DNA from: Haloplasma contractile SSD-17B
GTDB taxonomy: Bacteria; Bacillota_I; Bacilli_A; Haloplasmatales; Haloplasmataceae
Direction of reading: 5' to 3'
NCBI RefSeq assembly: GCF_000215935.2
Contig: NZ_AFNU02000007.1
Coordinates: forward strand, 1 to 64,000
Length of the DNA stretch: 64,000 bases
Positions 17,094-26,195 of this stretch are shown piece after piece. Within the stretch, counting starts at the first letter, position 1. Every line of letters starts with the position of its first letter. The position numbers and the translations under genes are program-made. The notes beneath the pieces were generated by a model, which searched no databases, was not told the origin of the DNA, and saw only the letters and a list, made by a program, of their open reading frames with translations.

Positions 17094-18407
17094 CTATTCA
17101 TAAATTAAACCAAGTTTAAGTGCCTGTTCTTTTAGTTCTTCTCTAAACTTAGGATGAGCGATCCTAATTAAACGGTCCACTCGTTCACTAACTGATGTAC
17201 CACGTAATGAAGCAACACCATACTCCGTTACAACATAATCTACATCATTTCGTGACAAGCTTACAGCTGCTCCTGGTTTTAGATGTGGTACAATTTTTGA
17301 TATCTCTTCCCGTTCACCTGTCTCACGATTCTTAACATTAGCTGTTGAATATAAAGCAATAAATGAGCGACCATTTTTAGCTCTTTGTGCACCTATTGCT
17401 GTATCTGCTTGGCCACCTGTACCACTAAATTGTACAGATCCTATTGATTCCGAGGCACATTGTCCTGTTAAATCAACTTCAATTGTTGTATTAATTGATA
17501 CCTGATTATCATTTAATCCAATCTCATATGGGTCATTAACGATATTACCATCTTCAATGAGAACTGAGGGGTTGTCATCTAAAAAGTCATATAATTCTCT
17601 AGTTCCTAATGCAAACGTACATACCATTTTTCCTCGATGATGATTTTTACGCTTCCCTGTAACAACGCCTGCTTTTGCTAACTTCATAAGACCAGTTGTT
17701 AACATTTCAGTATGAACCCCTAAATCTTTCTTATCCATTAACGATGCTGCAACCGCATTTGGAATTCCACCAATTCCTAATTGAATACAATCTCCATCAT
17801 TAATAAAATTCGCGATAAATGATCCAATCTCTAAGTCTTTTTCATTTGGTTCATTATCTGGTAGTTCAGGTATGTCATAGTCTACTTTAATCATAAAATC
17901 TATATCATTAACATGTACCTCTAAATCACCAAACGTACGAGGTAACTTCGGATTAATTTCTATAATTACTAAATCAGCAGCTTCTAACATTCTCTTTTCA
18001 TAGACATTACTTAAAGATAACGATACATATCCATGTTGATCTGGCGGTGTCGCATTTCCAATATAAATATTTGGTTTAACATAATCTAATCGCTTCTTAC
18101 CTGCTAAGTGTAAATGATTCGGTATGAATGAGATATTTCCATTCTTATGTGCTTTTCTTAATGGTCCTGTATAGAACCATCCATCCATTTGAAATGTATC
18201 ACTATAGTCTTCGTTCATAAAATAATCTGCATTATTCATAGGTAAACAGGTTGTTGTTTTAACATTATGTACTCGATCTGCTATTGTATGAAGTTTTGAT
18301 AATGTCGCGCGTGCTTCTGCTGCACCTAACCCTGTTACGATAACATCATTTGATTTAATCATCGCTAGTGCTTGTTCTACTGTTATTAATTTATCCTCAT
18401 AGAACAT
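17094..18407 (-). CDS. Acetyl-CoA hydrolase/4-hydroxybutyrate-type CoA-transferase
   Basis: A 437-residue class I CoA-transferase of the AbfT/Cat1/acetyl-CoA hydrolase family. GIGGIPNAVAASL precedes the segment GVHTEMLTTG, whose Glu (about residue 234) corresponds to the catalytic glutamate of AbfT. SGTGGQADTAIGAQRA and the C-terminal VVTEYGVASLRGTS are also typical. ATG at 18407 is chosen because AAGGAG lies eight bases upstream; the earlier GTG overlaps that site. It moves CoA from acetyl-CoA or a similar thioester to a carboxylate and so would activate an imported acid. It follows the Liv substrate-binding gene by about 70 bases. Confidence 0.9.
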   Translation of the reverse strand: MFYEDKLITVEQALAMIKSNDVIVTGLGAAEARATLSKLHTIADRVHNVKTTTCLPMNNADYFMNEDYSDTFQMDGWFYTGPLRKAHKNGNISFIPNHLHLAGKKRLDYVKPNIYIGNATPPDQHGYVSLSLSNVYEKRMLEAADLVIIEINPKLPRTFGDLEVHVNDIDFMIKVDYDIPELPDNEPNEKDLEIGSFIANFINDGDCIQLGIGGIPNAVAASLMDKKDLGVHTEMLTTGLMKLAKAGVVTGKRKNHHRGKMVCTFALGTRELYDFLDDNPSVLIEDGNIVNDPYEIGLNDNQVSINTTIEVDLTGQCASESIGSVQFSGTGGQADTAIGAQRAKNGRSFIALYSTANVKNRETGEREEISKIVPHLKPGAAVSLSRNDVDYVVTEYGVASLRGTSVSERVDRLIRIAHPKFREELKEQALKLGLIYE

Positions 18408-18479
18408 ATAAACCACTCCTTATAAGAATCTTTCATTAATATGGGGGAAGAATGAATCCCTTCCCCCACAAGTCTTTAA

Positions 18480-19706
18480 TTATTCACCTATAATATCTTT
18501 AATTGTTTGAATTGGTTTTTCTGTTTCCCAAACTGCAACGTCATCTACAGAAGCTGCTTTTAAGAATGCCATCGCCTGAGTACCTACACGACGATTTTCT
18601 GAATAGTCAACAACAACACCAAACGGTAATTCTACTAAGTCTTCTTCCATTGCATCAATATAATTTTCCCATGTTAATTCATCTTCGCCAACACGTTCTA
18701 AACCTTCAACAAATGCTGCTGCTGCAATCCATCCAGCAAACGCATATGCATTTCCTGCATAATCAGCATTAATTTTGCTGATTTCTTGAACGAATAAGTC
18801 AACATCATCTTGATTTTCATTAATGTCAATCCATGCATTTGCATAAATATTGAAACTACCACTATCAACAACATCACTAACACCAGTTAACCATGTTGCA
18901 TCAGCATTTACATAACTTGTAACAACAGGAATTGTGCTACCTGCATCTTGAAGTGCACGAACAGCTGTAGCAGCAGGTCCTTGGTTTGCAGCAATAATAA
19001 CAACATCAACATCCGCTGAGATCATAGATTGAGCGGCAATACTCATATCATCTGCATCAGACGCAACTTGACTAATAGCTGCAAGCGTTACATCTAAGTC
19101 ATTAATTCTATTTTGAATTCCGCGTAATATACCTTTTCCATCATCAGCATTACTATAAATAACACCAATACGTTCTGCATCTAACTCAGCTACAGCACGT
19201 GCAACCATAACTTCACCTTCAGCATCATAGATCGGTTGAACTGGGAAACTTGAACGTTCTCCACCCTGTGCATCGTCATTAAATAATGCACTTATTCCTG
19301 TAGCATAATATACACGTGGTATACCAACCGTGTCTAAGTATTCCATTGTAGTTGAAACAGTAGGTGTTCCAAAGTGTCCAACTAACGCAAATACTTGATC
19401 ATCTTCAATTAACTTTTGTGTATATGTTTGCCCTTGAGCTTGATCAAATCCATCATCATAATGAACGTATTCGATTTCACGTCCGGCTACTCCCCCATCT
19501 TCGTTAACCATATTAAAATATGCATCCATACCAGCTTTAAATGGTTCACCAACAAAAGCTACAAATCCAGAAGTTGCTGCAGTATTACCTACTAATACTT
19601 TGTCTTCAGTAACACCTTGAGCTACTTGATCTTCACCATCATTAGTACAACCAACTATTGTAAATATACTAAAAACTAAGATTAAACTTAAAAGTACTTT
19701 TTTCAT
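18480..19706 (-). CDS. Liv-type ABC transporter substrate-binding lipoprotein
   Basis: A 408-residue extracellular binding protein. The signal peptide ends in the lipobox IVGC, with lipidated Cys20. The mature part has the type I periplasmic-binding fold (KVLVGNTAATSGFVAFVGEP, ALVGHFGTPTVSTTMEYL, VVIIAANQGPAATAVRALQD) as in LivJ/amide-binding proteins. It captures an amino acid, amide or organic acid; the ligand is not predictable. It lies after the ATPase genes and before the CoA-transferase in the same operon, which links uptake to acyl-CoA chemistry. Confidence 0.92.
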   Translation of the reverse strand: MKKVLLSLILVFSIFTIVGCTNDGEDQVAQGVTEDKVLVGNTAATSGFVAFVGEPFKAGMDAYFNMVNEDGGVAGREIEYVHYDDGFDQAQGQTYTQKLIEDDQVFALVGHFGTPTVSTTMEYLDTVGIPRVYYATGISALFNDDAQGGERSSFPVQPIYDAEGEVMVARAVAELDAERIGVIYSNADDGKGILRGIQNRINDLDVTLAAISQVASDADDMSIAAQSMISADVDVVIIAANQGPAATAVRALQDAGSTIPVVTSYVNADATWLTGVSDVVDSGSFNIYANAWIDINENQDDVDLFVQEISKINADYAGNAYAFAGWIAAAAFVEGLERVGEDELTWENYIDAMEEDLVELPFGVVVDYSENRRVGTQAMAFLKAASVDDVAVWETEKPIQTIKDIIGE

Positions 19707-19766
19707 TTTAATTTTCCTCCCTATTTTTTATATATATATAATAAAATTTGCAACGCAAATGAGTTG

Positions 19767-20582
19767 CTACTTACCTAAATACGCTTCTAATAATTCAGGA
19801 TCATTGATCATGTCACTAGCTTTACCTTGCTTAATAATATCACCGATACGAATAACATAGGCATAGTCAGCTATTTTTAAAGTTTGAAGCGCATTTTGTT
19901 CTACAATTAAGATTGTGATTCCATCATTTCTTAACTGTTTTAAAATATTGAATATATTCTTGACAATAAGTGGTGCGAGTCCTAATGATGGCTCATCTAA
20001 AATTAATAATTTAGGTGTTCCCATCAAGGCGCGACCGATTGCAAGCATTTGTTGCTCTCCACCTGAGAGTGACATTGCAACTTGATCTTTTCGTTCTTTT
20101 AACACTGGAAAATAGTCATAAACTCTCATCAAGTTATTATGAATAATTTCTTTTCTAGTTAATAAGACCTCTTCTTCGCTAGTTTTATTAGTTTCAATCA
20201 ATTTTTTAATTCTTGGTGTCATAGCATCTTGATGAATATTTTCTAAAGAAACCATGCCTTTCTTTACTGTGAACGCACCAATCATCAAATTTTCATAAAC
20301 TGTTATATCACCAAATATTTGGCGGCCTTCCGGCACATGAATAATTCCCATTTGTGTCACTTTTTCAGGCGACAACTTGGTTATATCTTTATCTTCGAAT
20401 TCAATAGAACCGTTATTTAATGGTAAAAGCCTAGATATTGATTTAAGCAATGTACTTTTTCCACCACCATTAGAGCCTAATATAGTGGTAATACTATTTT
20501 CTTTGACGGTTATATTGACGTTTTTAAGGGCATGTATCGCACCATATGAAACATCGACATCGGTTACCTTTAATATGTCCAT
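19767..20582 (-). CDS. livF: Liv-type ABC transporter ATP-binding protein (LivF-like)
   Basis: A 271-residue ATPase with a complete motif set: Walker A GSNGGGKST, the Q-loop before PEGRQIF, signature LSGGEQQ, Walker B LLILDEPSLGLAP and the switch His region. An insertion of about 40 residues (IHQDAMTPRIKKLIETNKTS) lies between Walker A and the signature and makes it longer than the usual 235. It begins one base after the LivG stop and so is translationally coupled. Confidence 0.92.
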   Translation of the reverse strand: MDILKVTDVDVSYGAIHALKNVNITVKENSITTILGSNGGGKSTLLKSISRLLPLNNGSIEFEDKDITKLSPEKVTQMGIIHVPEGRQIFGDITVYENLMIGAFTVKKGMVSLENIHQDAMTPRIKKLIETNKTSEEEVLLTRKEIIHNNLMRVYDYFPVLKERKDQVAMSLSGGEQQMLAIGRALMGTPKLLILDEPSLGLAPLIVKNIFNILKQLRNDGITILIVEQNALQTLKIADYAYVIRIGDIIKQGKASDMINDPELLEAYLGK

Positions 20583-20583
20583 A

Positions 20584-21372
20584 TTAATCGTCCTTTCCTA
20601 AATAGGCTTCTTGTACTTGAGGGTTGCTTTGTATATTCTGTGGGGAATCCATTGCCAAAAACTTTCCAAAATTAATGGCTACGATCCGATCACAGATGTT
20701 CATCACAAATCCCATATCGTGTTCAATTAATAGTATAGTTGTATTGTATTTATCCTTCATATTATATAAGATTTCTTGAAGTTCGTCTGTTTCTTTGTCA
20801 TTTAACCCAGCTGCAGGCTCATCTAATATAATCATTTTTGGATTACTCATTAGCGTTCTCGCTATTTCTATCTTCTTTAAAACACCATATGGCTGACCTT
20901 TTACGTAGAAATCCTTTAATTCATAAATGTTTAAGAATTTTAATATTTCTTCTGCCTTTTCTTTAAGAATTTTCTCTTCTTTTCGGGCTTTTGGAGTTTT
21001 TAACATGTGACTTATAATACCAGTTTTAAATTGATTATGAGCACCTATTAAAATATTATCTAGAATTGATAGATCAGGGATTAATTCTAAGTTTTGAAAG
21101 GTTCTAACTAACCCTTGGTTAATTACATCGGTTACTTTGTATTCTTTTAAATCCAGCATTTCATCTTCTTTATTAAAGTAAATATTGCCTTGGTACTCTT
21201 TGTAAAATTGAGTAATACAATTAAATATAGTGGTTTTCCCAGCACCGTTTGGACCGATTAACCCTACGATTTCTCCCTCATTTACAGAAAAACTTAACTC
21301 ATCTACTGCCTTAAGACCTCCAAATTGCATACTTAATTTATCTAATTTTAATAATGTTTGATCACTCATCAT
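20584..21372 (-). CDS. livG: Liv-type ABC transporter ATP-binding protein (LivG-like)
   Basis: A 262-residue ATPase. Walker A is GPNGAGKT, Walker [13 protein letters not shown] and the switch His is in LLIEHDM. The signature segment reads [14 protein letters not shown], whereas LivG proteins normally have a PYGxQRRLEIAR form. The Gln/Glu that follows the signature Gly is lost, so this half-site is degenerate and LivF carries the intact one. The start overlaps the end of livM by 11 bases. Confidence 0.9.
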   Translation of the reverse strand: MMSDQTLLKLDKLSMQFGGLKAVDELSFSVNEGEIVGLIGPNGAGKTTIFNCITQFYKEYQGNIYFNKEDEMLDLKEYKVTDVINQGLVRTFQNLELIPDLSILDNILIGAHNQFKTGIISHMLKTPKARKEEKILKEKAEEILKFLNIYELKDFYVKGQPYGVLKKIEIARTLMSNPKMIILDEPAAGLNDKETDELQEILYNMKDKYNTTILLIEHDMGFVMNICDRIVAINFGKFLAMDSPQNIQSNPQVQEAYLGKDD

Positions 21373-22456
21373 CGCTCACCTGCTTTGTTTTCTTATTAAG
21401 ATTAGCTTTTTTATAATCAAAGTTTTTAATTTTATAGAAAGCTTTTCTCATGTCATGTCCAATATATACAAACCCATTTGGATAGAAAATGATGACGATA
21501 ATGATTAATACTCCGGTGAATATATAAGAAACATCACCTAATATATTATTTAACCATAAGTTTGGAACACCATGGATAATAAATGCCCCAAGGAAGGTAC
21601 CGTAGATCGATTTAAATCCTCCCACAACAACCATTCCAATGATGATTAAACTTAACTCAAGTGTCCATTCAGTAGTCGAAACATTTTGGAAATATAGAGC
21701 AAACATTACACCACCAAAAGTTGCATACATTGTCGCCAAGATAAATGCTGTAAGACGGTATTTTAATATACTTACACCCATGGCTTGTGCTGCGTGTTGG
21801 CTTCTACTCATAGCCATTAACGCTCGACCTGTTCTACTTTTAACGATATTGTACATTAATATCATAGTTATCGTCATGAGAACCGTAATGATGATAAATA
21901 AAGTACTTCTATCATCTTGAAGGAAATTAGTTAGTCTGAATCTACCTAAGAGTTCTACTCCAGGTTCTTCACCACTTCTAACTACTTTATTATTGCCACC
22001 AAATATTTTAACTTGAGTATAAATTTGACGTAATATTTCTCCAACGAATAACGTAGCAATTGCTAAATAGATTCCTTCTACTTTAAGCGAGAACAGACCT
22101 ATAACGGCACCAAATAACCCTGCAATTAAAAGGACTAACAGGACAGCAACCTCAAATGGAAGTCCGAGTTCTAGAAATACTGCTGTTCCAAGTGCTCCTG
22201 CACCCACAAATCCTGCTGTTCCGAGTGAAATTAATCCACTAAAACCGAGAAGAATATTCAAACCTAATGCTACAACCGTATAAATGACTATGTATGCAAA
22301 TGTTCCCATTGTTCCAAACTCGATCAAACCAAAGTGAGGTAAAATACCAATACTTGCTATGACCAATCCAAACAACATGAATCCTGAAATTGGATTTGTT
22401 TTAAATCCTCTTGAAATAGAATTTAATATTTTGTTTTGCGATTTTTCTATCTTCAT
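21362..22456 (-). CDS. livM: Liv-type ABC transporter permease (LivM-like)
   Basis: A 364-residue permease with about nine or ten transmembrane segments. The conserved LivM region LNILLGFSGLISLGTAGFVG and a later GRALMAMSRSQHAAQAMGVS cytoplasmic loop (the EAA-like coupling loop to the ATPases) are visible. ATG at 22456 is preferred since GGTG lies six bases before it, rather than the GTG three codons upstream. The gene starts ten bases before the end of livH. Confidence 0.92.
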   Translation of the reverse strand: MKIEKSQNKILNSISRGFKTNPISGFMLFGLVIASIGILPHFGLIEFGTMGTFAYIVIYTVVALGLNILLGFSGLISLGTAGFVGAGALGTAVFLELGLPFEVAVLLVLLIAGLFGAVIGLFSLKVEGIYLAIATLFVGEILRQIYTQVKIFGGNNKVVRSGEEPGVELLGRFRLTNFLQDDRSTLFIIITVLMTITMILMYNIVKSRTGRALMAMSRSQHAAQAMGVSILKYRLTAFILATMYATFGGVMFALYFQNVSTTEWTLELSLIIIGMVVVGGFKSIYGTFLGAFIIHGVPNLWLNNILGDVSYIFTGVLIIIVIIFYPNGFVYIGHDMRKAFYKIKNFDYKKANLNKKTKQVSDDE

Positions 22457-22465
22457 TTTCTTCAC

Positions 22466-23341
22466 CTAAACTTTCGTTGTCGGTTTTTTACCGAATATTC
22501 CATAAGGTTTAAAATACAAGAATACAAGTATTAATGTATACACAATTACATTTCCCCAGATATCTGATATGTAGAATCCAGTAAAGTTTCTAGCAAAGGA
22601 GATGATAAATGCACCTATTACAGGACCAAAGAATGTATTAAACCCTCCTAAAGTTCCTGCAAAGAACGCACTAACTTGTACCGTTAGTAACATATTTGGC
22701 TGTACACTAACTCGGGGAGCTACAAATATTGCTGCAAGTGTTCCTAATATTGCTGCAAAAGCCCATGAAACCATTGTTACTGTTTTAGTAGGGACACCCA
22801 TTAATTTTGATGTCGTCTCGTTTGAAGCAGTCGTTCTTGTAGCTAGACCCCATTTTGTATAACCAATAAACCAGAACATACCACCCATTAAAGCAACAGA
22901 TAATAATATAATAAAGATGGTGTTATAACGTAATGGTGCGCCTAGAATATTAATTCCATATTCTGAATCTATAAAACGTGGTATGTATAAGGATTCAACA
23001 CTTATATAAGGTAGCAGCCCAACAATCACCATAATGATTCCAAATGTAATGATTTGTTTAGATATTGGATTTACCTTAGATGCTGGCCGGATGATTATAG
23101 TATCAATAAGAATACCTGTTAAGAAAGCCGTGACCATTGCAATTAACGCTACAAACCAAATATTAATACCAAAATCTATTAACAGTGTAGCTGCTATATA
23201 TGCATTAATCGTACCAATCATACCTTGGGCAAAGTTTGTCATTTTACTTGTCCTAAATATAAGAACAATCCCTAATGCTGCAAGTGCGTAAACACTTCCT
23301 GTTTCTAAACTACTGAATAATAATCTTAAAAAATCACTCAT
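22466..23341 (-). CDS. livH: Liv-type ABC transporter permease (LivH-like)
   Basis: A 291-residue permease with about eight transmembrane segments. The opening GSVYALAALGIVLIFRTSKM and NFAQGMIGTINAYIA are strongly LivH-like, and GLATRTTASNETTSKLMGVP is the cytoplasmic coupling loop. The ATG immediately follows the stop codon of the KAS III-like gene (TAGATG), with GGGGAGAG as ribosome site, so the two are coupled. Confidence 0.93.
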   Translation of the reverse strand: MSDFLRLLFSSLETGSVYALAALGIVLIFRTSKMTNFAQGMIGTINAYIAATLLIDFGINIWFVALIAMVTAFLTGILIDTIIIRPASKVNPISKQIITFGIIMVIVGLLPYISVESLYIPRFIDSEYGINILGAPLRYNTIFIILLSVALMGGMFWFIGYTKWGLATRTTASNETTSKLMGVPTKTVTMVSWAFAAILGTLAAIFVAPRVSVQPNMLLTVQVSAFFAGTLGGFNTFFGPVIGAFIISFARNFTGFYISDIWGNVIVYTLILVFLYFKPYGIFGKKPTTKV

Positions 23342-24367
23342 CTAAATCTCTCCCCACTTGATGACATTTGCAGCCCATACATACCCGATTCCTGCAGCAA
23401 TCATGCTGACTACAGATCCATCTTTTACTTTACCTTCTTGTAATGCCAGGTGTAGAGATAAAATCTGGTCAACTTGCCCCATATGTCCATAATTTTCAAG
23501 ATAGATAGCTTGCTCTTCATTTAGCCCTAACTTGTCTAACATAAATAAATGCATTGATCGTTTAAAGTGTAGGATTGCTAAGTAATCTAATTCTGACTTT
23601 TCAATATTAGATTTTTCGAAAGCCTTGTCGATACATTTAAACCAATTAGGCAATGATACTTCATTTAAGCGTTCTTTCATATGCTGTGGATTCATTAGTT
23701 GTAATGATTTGTAAGCAACATCTACATTCTCTTTCGTAATCGGATTCTTAATTCCACCAATTTTTACTCCAGCATCACGCGCTAACGATCCATCACCAAT
23801 TATGTGAGAACCTAATAACAGGTTCTTGTTGTAGTTTTTCTTAAGGATAATCGCACCTGCACCCGCTGATAGGTTATACATCATTGACATATTTTTATCA
23901 GAAAAGTCTACGAAGTCACCATTACGATAACCACCAACGACCATAACAGTCTTTACATCATCGTCAGCAATTAGCATATCTTTTGCCATCTTCATTGCAG
24001 TTACGGTCGTACAGCAACGATTTTGAACATCAATTCCCCATGCATTTGTAGCACCGATTTTATGTTGGATATAAAGAGCAGATGTTGTTAGCGGATACTC
24101 TTTCCATTCTTCACCCATACAGATGATGACATCAATCTCTTTAGGATCTACGTTTGTATTTTTTAAAGAATCGAGAGCAGCTTTTACTGCCATTTCTTGT
24201 GTACCATCGTTTTCTCCTGGTATTGGTTTCTCAACAATCCCAAGTTTTTCTATAACAGCTTCTTCTGCCCACACACCATTTGTGTTTTCAGCAACTTCTT
24301 TCGCTGTCATTCGATTTTCAGGAATATAAATCCCAGTACCAACTATTCCTACGTTCACACTTGACAT
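23342..24367 (-). CDS. KAS III-like thiolase-fold enzyme (FabH-type)
   Basis: A 341-residue thiolase-fold enzyme of the FabH/HMG-CoA-synthase branch. The N-terminal GIVGTGIYIPENRMT is FabH-like. The nucleophile is in DVQNRCCTTV (Cys118 or Cys119) and the active-site His267 in AILHFKRS. The third catalytic segment reads NYGHMGQVD, with His where FabH has Asn in GNTS, so the chemistry may differ from fatty-acid initiation. It condenses or transfers acyl groups from CoA thioesters. It sits between a hydrolase gene and livH in the operon. An accessory acyl-CoA synthase or transferase is the best guess. Confidence 0.82.
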   Translation of the reverse strand: MSSVNVGIVGTGIYIPENRMTAKEVAENTNGVWAEEAVIEKLGIVEKPIPGENDGTQEMAVKAALDSLKNTNVDPKEIDVIICMGEEWKEYPLTTSALYIQHKIGATNAWGIDVQNRCCTTVTAMKMAKDMLIADDDVKTVMVVGGYRNGDFVDFSDKNMSMMYNLSAGAGAIILKKNYNKNLLLGSHIIGDGSLARDAGVKIGGIKNPITKENVDVAYKSLQLMNPQHMKERLNEVSLPNWFKCIDKAFEKSNIEKSELDYLAILHFKRSMHLFMLDKLGLNEEQAIYLENYGHMGQVDQILSLHLALQEGKVKDGSVVSMIAAGIGYVWAANVIKWGEI

Positions 24368-24462
24368 ACTTTCACTCCTAACACTTGTATTAACTTCAAG
24401 TTGAATTTATAAAATTAGTTATTCTTAACCCTCAAAAGAAGGTCTTGAGAGTCATTTTATTT

Positions 24463-25362
24463 TTATTTAGTCATAAATTCTCTTACTGCATCGATAAATG
24501 CTTCAAATTGATCTGTTATAGGTGAATGTCCACTATCTTTTAGGATTTTAAGTTCTGATCGTTGTCCTAAATGTTTCTTCGTCTCTTGTGCAAAATTAAC
24601 GGGCACAACTAAATCCTTTTCACCCTGAATGATCAGAACCGGTGCTTTGATATGGTTAACACGTCCACTTCCATCTGCAACACCATTTGATTCATCTGTC
24701 ATATTGAAATGAACAAGACTATAATCAACATCCACTAAGTTACGTTGTTTAATGATTTCTTTGAGATAACGCTCATAACGTTCCTCTGATGGTTTATTAT
24801 TTGTATATATGGTCATGTTCCAAATCTGTCTTATAAAGTCCGTGTTTTCCATTTCGTATGCTTTTAATATTGGAAGAACTTGAACAGGATCCTCTGCAAT
24901 TTCTTCTTTAGTACTTATTCGTTCTGTTAAGATTGGTTTACCCGTTTCATCCTTCTTAAACATTGGATATCCTTTAATTCCTACTGATTCAACTAGAATT
25001 ATTTTCATTACTTGTTGAGGTAAGTCAGCTGCAAGTTCTAACGCAACCCCTCCTCCTGTCGACCATCCTATTACGGAAAAGTGGTCAATGTTTAATTCTT
25101 TAATAAAAAGTTCAATATCCTTAGCAAAATCATGTAACGAATTAACTGGTTTATTATACGAACTTTCTCCGAAACCTCGTAAATCAACCGCATAGATCGT
25201 ATAGTCATCTTCTAGTTCTTCCATCACTATATCATAATGAATAGATGAACTCATATTACCGTGAATAAGTAACAACGTTTCTTCTTTCGTTCCTGTCTTT
25301 CGGTAAGCCAATGTCTCACCATTCTCTAGTGATTGATAGTTTAATGGTATTTCTTTTAACAT
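24463..25362 (-). CDS. Alpha/beta-fold hydrolase
   Basis: A 299-residue alpha/beta hydrolase. The elbow is GWSTGG (Ser at about 103), HGNMSSS forms the oxyanion hole, Asp lies in QGEKDLVVP and His in SGHSPITDQF. A cap domain of helices lies at about residues 135-225. Family members cleave esters, lactones, C-C bonds or PHA oligomers, and none of these is decided by the sequence. It lies between the SDR and KAS III-like genes with 39 and 95 base gaps and is probably co-transcribed with them. Confidence 0.82.
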   Translation of the reverse strand: MLKEIPLNYQSLENGETLAYRKTGTKEETLLLIHGNMSSSIHYDIVMEELEDDYTIYAVDLRGFGESSYNKPVNSLHDFAKDIELFIKELNIDHFSVIGWSTGGGVALELAADLPQQVMKIILVESVGIKGYPMFKKDETGKPILTERISTKEEIAEDPVQVLPILKAYEMENTDFIRQIWNMTIYTNNKPSEERYERYLKEIIKQRNLVDVDYSLVHFNMTDESNGVADGSGRVNHIKAPVLIIQGEKDLVVPVNFAQETKKHLGQRSELKILKDSGHSPITDQFEAFIDAVREFMTK

Positions 25363-25401
25363 ATATATGGCCCCCTGTTTTATATTAATATAAATTAGTA
25401 A

Positions 25402-26121
25402 TTATAAACGCATTCCACCGTTAACACTTAATGTATGTCCTGTTACATAAGAAGCATCTTCACTAGCTAGGAATAAAGCAGCTTTTGCAATTTCTTCTGG
25501 TTGCCCGAGACGTCCTAACATTGTTTGTTTAGCAAACTTATCTAATAAGTCTTGTGGAACTGTCTTTAAAATGTCAGTCATTGTATATCCAGGTGTAATC
25601 GCGTTTACTCGTACTGCTGCTCCTTTTCTTGAAAATTCTTTAGCCCAAGTTTTAGTTAACCCAATAACTCCCGCTTTTGTAGCTGCATAATTTGCTTGCC
25701 CAATATTTCCATACTCACCTACGATTGATGAAATATTGATAATAGAACCGCTTCCTTGTTGCATCATTTGTGGTCCTACGTGTTTTGTTAAATTAAACAC
25801 ACCTTTTAGATTTACATCGATTACTAAGTCCCACATTTCGTCTGTCATTTTACGTGTTAATCCATCACGTGTAATACCGGCATTATTGACTAAAATATCA
25901 ATTTTACCGTGTTTCTCTAATACGTAATTGAATAGTTCCTTGCAGTTTTCTGTATCTGTTACATTTAATTTGTAACCTTCTACATTTTCTTGTTCGTATG
26001 TTAAGTCGCTCATATCAGCGGCAATAACTGTTGCTCCTTCACTTGCAAATAATTTAGCCATTTCTTCTCCTAAACCTCGAGCTCCACCTGTTACGATTGC
26101 AATTTTTCCTTCTAATCTCAT
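25402..26121 (-). CDS. SDR oxidoreductase (3-oxoacyl-ACP/acetoacetyl-CoA reductase-like)
   Basis: A 239-residue classical SDR, FabG/PhaB-like. TGGARGLGEEM is the cofactor site, NNAGITRDGL follows, and Ser in NISSIVGEYG with Tyr and Lys in YAATKAG form the triad. The end, SYVTGHTLSVNGGMRL, is typical. ATG at 26121 fits the GAGGTG ribosome site; a GTG four codons earlier overlaps it. Located right after the thiolase, it likely interconverts 3-hydroxyacyl- and 3-oxoacyl-CoA. The direction in vivo is not known. Confidence 0.9.
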   Translation of the reverse strand: MRLEGKIAIVTGGARGLGEEMAKLFASEGATVIAADMSDLTYEQENVEGYKLNVTDTENCKELFNYVLEKHGKIDILVNNAGITRDGLTRKMTDEMWDLVIDVNLKGVFNLTKHVGPQMMQQGSGSIINISSIVGEYGNIGQANYAATKAGVIGLTKTWAKEFSRKGAAVRVNAITPGYTMTDILKTVPQDLLDKFAKQTMLGRLGQPEEIAKAALFLASEDASYVTGHTLSVNGGMRL

Positions 26122-26195
26122 TGTTCCTTTCACCTCATAAGTTTAATTTTAGTTTGTAAATATATATTTTTAGACATTAATATCTATTTTAGTGA

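Noticed and set aside
18503-18883. Leu/Gln- and Met-rich frames on both strands inside the Liv binding protein gene
   Set aside because: They are shadows of a real, well-supported gene; composition is that of out-of-frame reading and no ribosome site is present.
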